A stretch of 64,000 bases of DNA from Bilabrum cf. latius (taxonomy: Eukaryota; Bigyra: Bicosoecida; Bigyra; Bicosoecida). The translations under genes were made by a program, and so were the position numbers. The notes under the pieces were generated by a model that was given only the letters and a program-made list of their open reading frames with translations, was not told where the DNA came from and made no database searches. Shown here piece by piece: positions 55,522 through 64,000 of the stretch (the first letter of the stretch is position 1; each line of letters opens with the position of its first letter). The stretch is taken from the NCBI GenBank assembly GCA_965178125.1, contig OZ237745.1, positions 372,001 to 436,000 on the forward strand. Reading direction: 5' to 3'.

Positions 55522-57201
55522 ATGCGATCAATCGTCACAATTTTGGTGGCTCTCGTCGCCTGCCTAGCGGTCATGGTCCACGGGCGACGAGAGGCAGGCC
55601 AGCAGCACCTTCGCAGCGCTGGCTCCACGTCGTCGGCCTCGGTCTCAGCAAGCAGCAGGCACCAGAGCCGCTTTATCTATCCGATGGACCCCAAAATTGA
55701 CAAAGTTGACACGTACTTCTGTGACGTCAGCGCCTTGGCCGCTAGGAAGCCGGCAGAGGGCGATAGGCTCAGGAGAGGCGAGATTCTGCGTTCCGGCGTC
55801 GACCACAAGTTCGATAGCGTCTTGTCGAAGGATTCGACGTTGATGTGGCTCCGGCCTGACTGCAAACTACAGGTCTTTGGCAAGCAATCATTTGGAAAGG
55901 GGGTATTGTTCGTTTCGGGTAACCCAGGGGAGCAGGCCGACCACTGTGCGCTGCTCTTGACGGATGCATCGTGCAGCACGCGGGGAGATCTGGCCATCAT
56001 TGACACGGATACGGGCAAGTACCTCTGGCGGATACAATCCTCTGTCTTCACACCCGAGGTGGACACGTTTCTGGTCCAGGGGGACGGCAATGCCGTTCTT
56101 CTTCAGGAAGGCGCGCAGCTGCTGTGGGGCACCAAAGTAGGGGACAGCCCGCAGGGGACGGGGTGGTTCAACTTCGGGAAGGACGTGCGAGAGGACGTGC
56201 ACAGTCTGAAGTGCGATGCAGGGGCCCTGCAATCGTCATACCACCAAGTGACCGGCGGTGATGTGCTGTCTCCGAAGCAGGTGCTGCGAGCCGGGGCCGC
56301 CCTGAAGGCGGGCGAGGGTGTCGAGCTGCGCATGCAGGGAGACTGCAACCTGGTGGTGTACAAAGGGGACAAGGCGCTATTTGCGACCAGCACGAGGGGC
56401 AAGGGTACCGAGGGGAAGTGCGCACTTGTCATCACAGGGGACGGGTGCGACACCCAGGGCGACCTGGCCATCGTAGACAGCGCCTCCGGGCAGTACATCT
56501 GGCGGGTGCCTACCTCGCTGATGGACCCGGGTGCAGATACCCTTCGTCTGCAGGGGGACGGGAATGCCGTCCTGTTCCAGCAGGGAGGTGCGATCGTGTG
56601 GTCTGCGGGGTCTGCGGACCTGGATAGTCCTGACGACGACAAGACCTTCGGCAACGGTCGCAAGACGGTGGCGCTGCAGGCGGCCATCAATGGGGCGGCT
56701 CCGAGTCGCTGCGACCCCAAGGCGCTCGCTAAGCGACCTGCTGCCCGGGGGCAAGCCCTGTGGGACGATGAGGTGCTGGCTATGGGGCAGTCGCTCCGGA
56801 AGGGGGGCGACAGCAAGGCCACTCTGACGGTGCAGGACGACTGCAACCTGGTGGGGACGAAAAAGAGCGGAGACATCAACTGGAAGGCGGATACCCGGGG
56901 CAAGGCCCAGAAGTGCGCACTCGTCATCACGGGGGAGGAGTGCGACCGCGCGGGAGATCTTGCTCTGGTGGACATGGACAGCGGGGCGTACGTGTGGAGC
57001 GTCGACACATCCTACTTGCGGCCCACGGCCAGGGTGCTGAGGCTCACGGACATCACCTTATCCCTGCACCAGCAGGCTTCACTCGAAACTTTCTGGTGGT
57101 CGGATGGTGGCAATCACGGATTCAGCTCTCCTCCCCCTGAGGGAGACGCTAATGGATGGTTCAAGAAGGTGTTTCAGTATGTGGGCGAGTCCCAGGATTA
57201 A
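55522..57201 (+). CDS. Secreted bulb-type (mannose-binding) lectin
   Basis: 559 residues, no TAG, no intron; stop TAA followed at once by TGA. Signal peptide MRSIVTILVALVACLAVMVHG. At least three B-lectin repeats; typical strands are ELRMQGDCNLVVYKGDKALF, TLRLQGDGNAVLFQQGGAIV and TVQDDCNLVGTKKSG, matching the Q-x-D-x-N-x-V-x-Y carbohydrate site with substitutions. Recurrent KCALVITG-x-x-C-D-x-x-GDLA units between them show internal duplication. Likely a secreted or surface sugar-binding protein. Confidence 0.82.
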   Translation: MRSIVTILVALVACLAVMVHGRREAGQQHLRSAGSTSSASVSASSRHQSRFIYPMDPKIDKVDTYFCDVSALAARKPAEGDRLRRGEILRSGVDHKFDSVLSKDSTLMWLRPDCKLQVFGKQSFGKGVLFVSGNPGEQADHCALLLTDASCSTRGDLAIIDTDTGKYLWRIQSSVFTPEVDTFLVQGDGNAVLLQEGAQLLWGTKVGDSPQGTGWFNFGKDVREDVHSLKCDAGALQSSYHQVTGGDVLSPKQVLRAGAALKAGEGVELRMQGDCNLVVYKGDKALFATSTRGKGTEGKCALVITGDGCDTQGDLAIVDSASGQYIWRVPTSLMDPGADTLRLQGDGNAVLFQQGGAIVWSAGSADLDSPDDDKTFGNGRKTVALQAAINGAAPSRCDPKALAKRPAARGQALWDDEVLAMGQSLRKGGDSKATLTVQDDCNLVGTKKSGDINWKADTRGKAQKCALVITGEECDRAGDLALVDMDSGAYVWSVDTSYLRPTARVLRLTDITLSLHQQASLETFWWSDGGNHGFSSPPPEGDANGWFKKVFQYVGESQD

Positions 57202-57910
57202 TGAGGCGGGTGTTTGTTTGGATATTGCGAAAGCATTGATGGCGCGCGATAGCAACAAGGGAGACGATAAATTTATGTGATTCAAACAACACGCTAGCCA
57301 GACAAAGAAGTCACCCGAGGGCTACTTCAACCGGGAGGAAATATCTCAGTGATCATCTCCAGCCATGGGGGCTGCCAGCTGTGTTGCGTCTCCGTGGAGG
57401 TTCTGCACATCTGGAGCTCCCACTGCAGGTGCTGGGGGGTGTATAAGACTGGCGGCATGGTCAGGGTCAAGGCAATCTGCCTCGTCCCCAGCGCCTCCAA
57501 CCCTTTCAGCCGGTAGCACTCCTGCCGGGTTATCGTTACATTCGTCCAAGGCTGAATCTCTGTGGCACTCATTGAGGCTCCCGAGTTCACGCAGGATGAT
57601 CCAGCAATACCTACACCCCGCCATGGTGGGGTTGTGGTGCAGCTAGAGCTCCTGGGTCCTCGGGCTCGATCTCTTGAGGAGGTGCTTCACCAGGGTGCTG
57701 GATACTAGTAGGTCGCAGAGCATGTAAGCTGGGTTACGCCGCGGCCTCCGTGGAGAAGCGGCGCTGCTTGCAGCACTTTGACGGCATCCTGTCTGAGCTT
57801 ACGATTGCATTCTGATCACTGCCAATGGCAGCAGCTTTGCTCGGAACCGGAATCGAACCGGCGGAATACTCGTTCATCAAGCAAATGAAATACTCGTGCT
57901 TTATATAGCA
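57202..57910. other. Intergenic, possible minus-strand exon
   Basis: On the minus strand 57610-57327 reads an open stretch after a possible TGTAG acceptor (GIAGSSCVNSGAS... to TGA), protein-like but unrecognised. Near 57850-57870 the minus strand has GGTTCGATTCCGG, like a tRNA T-arm, but no cloverleaf. Confidence 0.25.
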
Positions 57911-59101
57911 ATGGCGTGGTCAAATAAGTTTTTCAGTTTGATTTCAGACTGGCAATGGCCGCTGCTACTAGTTGCAGTCTTGCTTGTAGTGTGGGGAGTG
58001 TACGAGCTGCCCTACGTATTGGCCTCGCAAACACAGTGGCGCGGCTCGACAGTAGTAGTGACGGGCGGTGGCTCCGGTATCGGACTAGAGATTGCAAAGA
58101 ATTGCGCAAATCTCGAGGTTGGCCAGATCCATTTGGTGGATATCAACAGTGACTGCTTGAGAGCAGCAACAGAGTTGCTGTTGCGCACACCAGGCTTTAA
58201 TGGCAAGGTAATTGCACACAAAGCTGATGTCTCATCAGAAGATGACATTCAAGCCGTATCAACTGGCATCATTGCAATAATGGAGGCAACTGGGGCTCAG
58301 GGCCCCGGTAAGGACACTCTTACGCCTCTTGTGCTGTTCAACAACGCCGGCATCGTCACCGGGAAACGGTTCGAAGATCTTGACGCCACAACTGTCATGA
58401 GGTCATTTGGGGTGAACATACTGCCGTCTTTCTCTCTGACCCGTGCTCTTCTTCCGGCCATGCGCGCGAGACCAGGATCACGAGTGGTCTGCACTTCGAG
58501 CGTCATGGGTCTCATCGGAGGCAGCAGGCTAGCGGATTACTGTGCCAGCAAATGGGCATTGATCGGTGTCATGGAGTCTCTGAGACTAGAACTCTAGTCG
58601 CAACGCGAGAAGAACGTGAAGGTTGTAACAGTGTGCCCGTACGCCACAACGACCGGCATGTTCGACGGCATGTACAGTGAACAGGACAACCTGCTGCGGT
58701 GGCTTTGCTTTCCGCTGAATTCTTCCAAGTACGTGGCGGACGGAATTATTACGGCAACAGGACAGGGTCGAGAGCTCGCTGTCCTGCCGTGGTACCTGGG
58801 CGTGATCGCTGGCGTCTCCAGGCTGATGCCGTGCTGGGCGCACGACCTACTCACTGGGTTCATGGGAGGGTGGGGGGGAATGGAGGGATTCAAGGGATCA
58901 AAATCGGCCAAGCAACTCGAGACTAGCCGAGGTGCAGGCCCAGATGCAGCTTCCAACTCCGACAGCTTGCGGGCAGAGAAGGCGGGTGTGGACACGAATG
59001 CCACCAGGAGCATCAGCAGAGCACGGTCATAGTCTGGCCGAACCGTGGCATTAAAGGGCGCAAGGAATAGGAGTCGATCGAGGCCGAGCCGACCTCGCTG
59101 A
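57911..59101 (+). CDS. Membrane-anchored short-chain dehydrogenase
   Basis: 396 residues to TGA, TAG at 58595 and 59030. An N-terminal transmembrane segment (WPLLLVAVLLVVWGVYEL) is followed by the cofactor loop TGGGSGIG, FNNAG, the catalytic Ser in CTSSVMG (about residue 195) and DYCASKW (Tyr about 210, Lys about 214). This is the layout of retinol dehydrogenase 10 / HSD17B11-type enzymes of ER or lipid droplets. The TAG after LRLEL falls inside the conserved helix that follows the active site. The C-terminal tail is Ser/Arg-rich. Substrate not predictable. Confidence 0.85.
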
Positions 59102-59538
59102 TGAGAAGCAGGTGCTCCATGAGAAGCAGGTGCTCGTTCGGGCGCGCACAGACAGCTACGCTTGGGCGACCACTGCCATTAATTAGCGTGATTGTAATGC
59201 GATATGCATTGTGCACAAATGCGGATAGTGCGCGACCCAGCTCGTCTCCCACTCCCCCAACTTGAAGCTTGCCCAAGCGCCACTACCAGAGGCAGTGCTG
59301 GCAGTGCGGTGCTTCTCGCTGTTATACCCACCAGCAGCTGGTACTTGCAAAGTTCCAAAGACCCGCCTTCTGATGCCCTTAGCTTGCGCGTCGGTAGCCT
59401 GCGGACAATGTGCGCGGCACTGTGCACGTTGCTCATTCCGCTTCGTGAACATTCTCTAGTATGATATAACTTGTAAGTTGTGTATAGTTACGTAGTTGCC
59501 TTGCGATTCTTGATATTGCCTGTGCACTGCTTGCAAGC
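59102..59538. other. Intergenic, nothing recognised
   Basis: A short tandem GAGAAGCAGGTGCTC pair at about 59104-59134. No gene supported. Confidence 0.5.
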
Positions 59539-60299
59539 ATGTCAAGGCTATGTCGTAGAGCAGTATAGGTAATTCCTAGGATTGTACCGCAGCGGCTTGT
59601 CTTTGGGTAGTCTACCAGCTTCCGACTGAACGCCTTTGCTGCGCTGCCTCAGCTGCCGAGCCAGACTGCGCAAAGTAGACGATGGTTGCAAATGTCTTCA
59701 TCGGAAACCGCTAGTGAAGCAGAGGCACCAAAATATACTGTCACAGAAGTTGGCTACGACAAGCCAAAGAGATAGCAGAAGCGACGGCCTTGGCCTCGCG
59801 GGTACTACCACAAGAAAAACATCAAAGGTAGCACAAAAAAGCTGATGTACCTCGCCAAGCAAGTGAGCTGATGTACGATTCATTGTGCATGTAAATTGTT
59901 GCTGGGGTATTCTGGCTCATTCCTTGTTCTATTTCTTGTATTTCGCAGATTCGTGGTATGAGCTTGCCGGAAGCGGTGGCACAGATGACTTTCAACCTAA
60001 AATGGAGAAGCGATACTGTCAGAAGGGCTCTTTACAGTGCGATGCGAAACGCAATGCGGTGGAACCGAGGCATCAAAGACGACGATTTGATGGTGGAGCA
60101 TGCCGTGACGATGCGAAGCCAGCAGCAGTACCGCCTGCGCTACCACTCCCGGGGGAGGTCGGGCAAGGGGTACTTCCGAACCTCCTCCCTGCGGATCGTG
60201 CTTCGGAAGATGCGGGAAGAAGAGAAGGAAAAGCTGCTGAAGTTCAAGAAGGACGCCAAGGTCGGCCAGGGTCTCGCCAAGGACCCTCGCTGGTACTGA
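59539..60299 (+). CDS. Mitochondrial ribosomal protein uL22
   Basis: Exons 59539-59862 and 59949-60299 (TGA); an 86-bp GT-AG intron. 224 residues. The uL22 core runs from RRPWPRGYYHKKNI to SSLRIVLRKM, with AVAQMTFNLKWRSDTVRRALYSAMRNA. The N-terminus (MSRLCRRAV, ..., SRRWLQ) is Arg/Ser/Leu-rich without acids, a good mitochondrial presequence. It is in frame only through two TAG codons (59566 and 59608); a further TAG is at 59755. If TAG were stop, translation would have to start at the ATG at 59692 and lose the presequence. Part of the large mitoribosomal subunit near the exit tunnel. Confidence 0.85.
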
Positions 60300-60659
60300 A
60301 GGTGGGACGATCGCGGGTGCACAGCAGGGGGCGAGACGGTTCGCCTGGTGTTGGAGTACTGGTTGCTCGGCTTATAGAGGTTAAACGGATCGTGCACACT
60401 GCATTATCTAGCTCAAATTGCGATGGATCTAGACTACGTTTAGCACTACCGTGCAGTGCTATGCAGTCGACACCAACGAATGCCTTCTTGGGCCACTCCT
60501 GCTGCAATAGCAAGCACAAAATGGAAAATAAAATACCTCGATCTAGATTCAATGTCAAGGCGAAAGATATCCTGCGGGGCAAGTGAGACCATTCCCGACA
60601 CGACGCCCTGTGCTCCCGTCCTTCGTCGGCATTCGCTTTCTGCAAAGCAATAGTTTGTA
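60300..60659. other. Intergenic or 5' part of the next gene
   Basis: A stretch around 60520-60580 reads MENKIPRSRFNVKAKDILRG and ends near a GTGAGA donor, so it may be the first exon of the RBM26/27-like gene. Otherwise nothing seen. Confidence 0.3.
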
Positions 60660-62910
60660 GGGACTATCGCAGAACTGAGTACGGCGAAGAAGCCCTTAGC
60701 AACTATGTGACTGAGCTTTTCTTCGATGGGTCGACGCCAGTAGACCCAAGAAGGGAAGACCTGGTGTCTGACTTGAATTCATTTCTTGGCTCAGGTAAGG
60801 AGCCGTCCTATCGTGCAGACTCTGCTGCCAGCCGGCTGTAGATCAAAACCATATCGCGAAATTGTTCATATCTCTTATTGCAGGTACTGGCCGGGTAGTT
60901 GACGAGCTTCTCGCCCTTGGTGATGAGCGCGAAGTGGCGGTAGGCTCCAAACGATCGCTTGCTGAGGAGCAGATAGACACGGAAGGAGGCTCCAAGCGGA
61001 GACGTGTTGACAAAGGATCAGGAAGCCACGATTCATTGAATCCAATTGAAGCCAGACCACCCTCACTGCCTGGCACGGACCCAGTGCTCGCCCAGCAGCA
61101 GATGATGATGATGGCAATGATGGCTCAGGCCGCAGGCTCGCTGCCTGCTGGCGCTGGCAGATCCGAGCCGGTCAAGCCGTCTTCCTCTGCCTCAACAGGT
61201 TCATCTCACGCTGTGCTGGGTCCGTCAATCGGCAGTTCGGACTCGTCGGCTGGGACGCACAAAACGAGCGCAGCCTCACACTCGGAACCCCCATCGTCGG
61301 CAGCCCAACCAGCAATCGTGAAGGGCCCACTGGCTGGCGCCGCAGACGATGACCCGGACGATGATGCAGGGTGGGCGGACCAGTCGACTGCGGACATTCA
61401 CCCACCAGCAGGACCCGCCACTTCCTCGTCCACCTCATCATCAGCATCCGCATCAGCAGCATCCTCATCAGCCTCATCCTCATCAGCAGCATCCTCGGCC
61501 ACAGGCACCTCTGCAAATGGTGGCGCGCTTAGCTACACGGGTCCATTGGATGGCCTCGTGGTGCGGCTCTCAGGGCTGCCTCAATTCATCGACTCGGACG
61601 CGAGGCTGGCGCGGGAGATGTCGCTGCATGGCAGCGTGATCGACGCCCGGCTGGCAGAACGGGTCCGGGGCGGCGGCGACGTGCTGTTCCGGTCTAGAGG
61701 AGAGGCTCTCCGCGCTGCATCGTCGCAGCAGCTGGTGCAAGGGGTGAAGGGGGTCCAGGGATGGCTGCAGAAGGACGGCGGGGCCTTCGGGAAGGAGAGG
61801 ATGATGGCGGAGCGAGAGAAGAAGGCGAAGGAACAGTAGCGCGGTAGGGGTGGCAGTGGCACTGGCGAGGGGTCGACCCGGCCGCTTTCAGCCCAGGAGA
61901 AATCGGCACAGATGCGGCTTGACTTCATCAAGGGTCAAGAGCCTCTTGTGGAAGCATTCAGGGCCACCCTGCAGGAGGTAAAGCGAAACCGTGGCAGGCT
62001 ACATGAGTTGGATTCGGCGGGCGAGGGAGACTCTGCAGAAGCGCGAGATTTGTTGAAGAAGACCTAGGAGTTGGCAGTGCGCGCGAAAACGGAGGGGAAT
62101 CGGGTTGTAAACGCTGCACGCACAGCTATGACGGCCGCTCAGGCTGACGCCGAACGGGTCCAGGGATTGCGGGAGCGACTGGATGCAAAGTCTGGCGGGT
62201 CCTCAAGCGGCCCCAGCAAGTCTGGAGGAGACCGACACCCTTCTTCCCTGGTGCGAGCCAGCAAGTCTGGCTACCTCAAGGATCCCGCCCACTCTGCATC
62301 TTCCCCTCGGGTCGGCGCCAGTGGTGACAATGGCAGGGCGGAGGGCAGCAACGGTGCGGTGCCAGACAAAGAGCAAGTGGAACATGTCAAAGACGCGGGA
62401 GATGATGAAGAAGAGTAGGCCGAGGATGGCGCCGGTACTGGAGCTGCAGAAACAGGCGCATCGGCTGAGGATCTGTTCTTCGCGACTTCTGTGCCGCCCT
62501 CCGCGCGCACTGAGGGGGACCGTGCTGCGGCTGACGGCAGCAGCCCTGCAGGGCAAGCGTCTAGCGGTGCAGGGGGCTCGGCCGCACCAGTTCCTGCAAC
62601 TTCTTCTTCTTCGTCGTCGTCGTCATCTGGTGCAGATGCCGCATCTGCGGAGGCTTAGCCCAGTGCATCGGGACGCACTTTGTCAATCGAGGCATCCAGC
62701 ATACCAGGCTATGATCCATCCGCGCCTGCCTCCTCCCTTGATGCCCTGAAGGTGCACATGGGCGCATTTGGCGCCGTGGAGGGTGTCACTGCCGACGGGG
62801 ATAATGGTGCGGCTGTCCTTGTCCGCTTCGGAGACGCCAAGGCGGCGGAGATGGCGTCACAGATGGGTAGAGCCATGGGAGGAAAGTTGCTCGATGTGAA
62901 GGTGGTGTGA
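60660..62910 (+). CDS. RBM26/27-like RNA-binding protein
   Basis: Exon ending at 60794, 89-bp GT-AG intron 60795-60883, then exon 60884-62910 (TGA). The first part, EALSNYVTELFFDG through LVSDLNSFLGSG, matches the PWI-like N-terminal domain of RBM26/27 (ALxxYVxxLL...LxxFL). The middle is Ser/Ala-rich with an RRM-like DGLVVRLSGLPQFIDSD. A coiled region and a C-terminal RRM (ALKVHMGAFGAVEGVTADG to KLLDVKVV) follow. TAG codons at 61837, 62065, 62416 and 62656. No CCCH finger seen. The start is upstream and unresolved. The family works in nuclear RNA surveillance. Confidence 0.68.
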
Positions 62911-63089
62911 CTCTTCTGGGTGAAATGGGTGAGTTAATAAGGCTGGAATTCCTGATATTAAATTGTTTTGCGTAGAAATCCGGATTCCGGATACAGCCAA
63001 TCCAGGTCCTGGTAGAACGCCGCAGTGCCCAATAATCGATGCTTCGAAACAAATGGGGCCGTCCACCGGATCAACTAAAGAGAACCACA

Positions 63090-64000
63090 TCATGCAGGGG
63101 GGCCAGGGGGTGGCCGGGGCGCCTGTTTCTTGCCGGTTGGTGCCGGCGCTTTCGGGCTTTTTCTGCCATGGGGCGGTCTGCGCGCACTGGCTGGCCTGCC
63201 TGCTGCCGGCGGCGACGACACTAAACTGGAAGGATCTTTCGCAGTACTCGGCGGTGCTGGGGGCGGCCTGGCCCCTTTCGGGGGTGCAGGCCTGGAGCTC
63301 TTGCTTGGGGGTGATGGTCTGCCTCCCTTGGGTGCCTTGGGTGCGCCGCGGCTTGGGGGCGCTCTCGGCCCGTTGCCTGGTGGGTCTCTTGGTGGGGCTC
63401 GGGGCGATGCGGGGGCGCGGGAGGGCCGCGGGGGAGCCTTCGGCGGTGACTTGGGAGCTGTCGAGTCCCCGGTGCTCTTGTTCCCCGCGTCCTTTTGCTC
63501 CGGTTTTCCCGGGATGAGTGGCATGGCCCTCTGGCGGATCCTTTCGGGCGGCTCACTCGAGCTCCTCCTCGTCCGCTGCATTGCCTCGATGCTGAACCTG
63601 TCTTCATCGCCATCTCCGCCATCCTCATCATCTCTACCAGCTCGATTCCTCGCGTCCCAAGCCCCAGCACCATCTGCAGCGCTGCCAGCTCCGGCGCTAT
63701 CACCGGGAATCTCGCTGTCTAGAGGCGATGAGCCTGTCCCTGCCCTGCTCCGTCCAGTGGGGGCTATCGATGGCTTGCCACCTCTGCTTGAACCATTCTT
63801 GCCAGTGCTTGCGCTCGTTTCATCACTCCTGTCCGTGCCCTTCCCGTCCTCGCCACTGCCAGCCGCAACGTCCAATCCGCGGCTAGACCGAATCCTGCCG
63901 ATCGCACCGAGCATCTGCTGCGAATCAGTGCCGCTGCCTCGGCGCCGGATATCGCCCTCGATCATGTCGCGCAGAGCGGCCGCGTCGTGCTCTTCATCGC
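63090..64000 (-). CDS. Proline-rich protein, 5' end beyond the window
   Basis: Open from the right edge to TGA at 63090, 303 codons visible. The first part is Gly/Ser/Asp-rich with RFSIEAMQRTRRSSSEPPER; the last 130 residues are Pro/Lys/Ala-rich (PKSPPKAPPRPSRAPASPR). No TAG within the visible part, no domain recognised. Low complexity makes the coding call moderate. Confidence 0.5.
   Translation of the reverse strand, partial: DEEHDAAALRDMIEGDIRRRGSGTDSQQMLGAIGRIRSSRGLDVAAGSGEDGKGTDRSDETSASTGKNGSSRGGKPSIAPTGRSRAGTGSSPLDSEIPGDSAGAGSAADGAGAWDARNRAGRDDEDGGDGDEDRFSIEAMQRTRRSSSEPPERIRQRAMPLIPGKPEQKDAGNKSTGDSTAPKSPPKAPPRPSRAPASPRAPPRDPPGNGPRAPPSRGAPKAPKGGRPSPPSKSSRPAPPKGARPPPAPPSTAKDPSSLVSSPPAAGRPASARRPPHGRKSPKAPAPTGKKQAPRPPPGPPA

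Noticed and set aside
57838-57895. tRNA gene on the minus strand
   Set aside because: A T-arm-like GGTTCGATTCC is present, but there is no matching acceptor 5' strand or anticodon arm.
1-64000. CRISPR arrays, rRNA genes or bacterial operons
   Set aside because: No regularly spaced repeats, no rRNA-like sequence, and spliceosomal introns show a nuclear genome.

Overview
The window is nuclear DNA of an unidentified microbial eukaryote. It holds spliceosomal genes with 85-110 bp GT-AG introns, eukaryotic housekeeping genes (BRX1, PIG-W/GWT1, a mitochondrial uL22, an RBM26/27-like RNA-binding protein) and many transposons. The dominant feature is the genetic code: almost every long gene, cellular or mobile, is interrupted in frame by TAG only. 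At conserved positions glutamine is the residue expected there (best case BRX1; also ankyrin repeats and the MACPF gene). I therefore read UAG as Gln, with UGA and UAA as stops. All coordinates below join open frames across TAG on that basis.

Layout. 435-3391: intact hAT transposon with a perfect 8-bp target duplication, inserted just upstream of a retroelement-like zinc-finger/endonuclease reading frame (3422-5677). 6065-11263: giant Kelch-BTB-BTB/BACK protein, preceded by a stray fragment of its own 3' end. 12524-15819: GC-rich segment bounded by inverted repeats. 16074-18597: ankyrin-repeat gene with nearly one repeat per exon. 18913-43486: integrated Polinton/mavirus-like virus with ~1-kb inverted terminal repeats and a 5-6 bp target duplication. 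43678-46.1 kb: piggyBac-type transposase. 47.7-63 kb: host genes for a MACPF protein, PIG-W, a sulfotransferase-like protein, BRX1, a bulb-type lectin, an SDR, uL22m and an RBM26/27-like protein, then a proline-rich protein running off the right edge.

The virus is AT-rich against a GC-rich host and has a full replication and capsid set: rve integrase with chromodomain, SF3 helicase, protein-primed DNA polymerase B, packaging ATPase, adenain-like protease, major capsid (double jelly roll) and minor capsid (penton). Accessory genes include a GIY-YIG/zinc-finger protein, an H/NC papain-like protein, a P-loop protein, a fibre-like protein and several small proteins. Every core gene is intact only if TAG is sense, so the virus is adapted to the host's altered code. 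Short upstream motifs (TCGTACCTTAAG plus CTATAGTA on early-type genes, TATAGTATA on most others) look like viral promoters.

The virus is itself invaded. A 6.66-kb Ngaro/DIRS-type tyrosine-recombinase retrotransposon (34860-41516, split direct repeats A1 - B1 A2 - B2, gag-RT-RNaseH and recombinase frames, also using TAG as sense) sits without target duplication inside a small viral gene. A diverged solo terminal repeat of a related element sits in the right ITR. The nested picture resembles the mavirus-like elements with Ngaro insertions known from Cafeteria, but in a host with a reassigned UAG codon.
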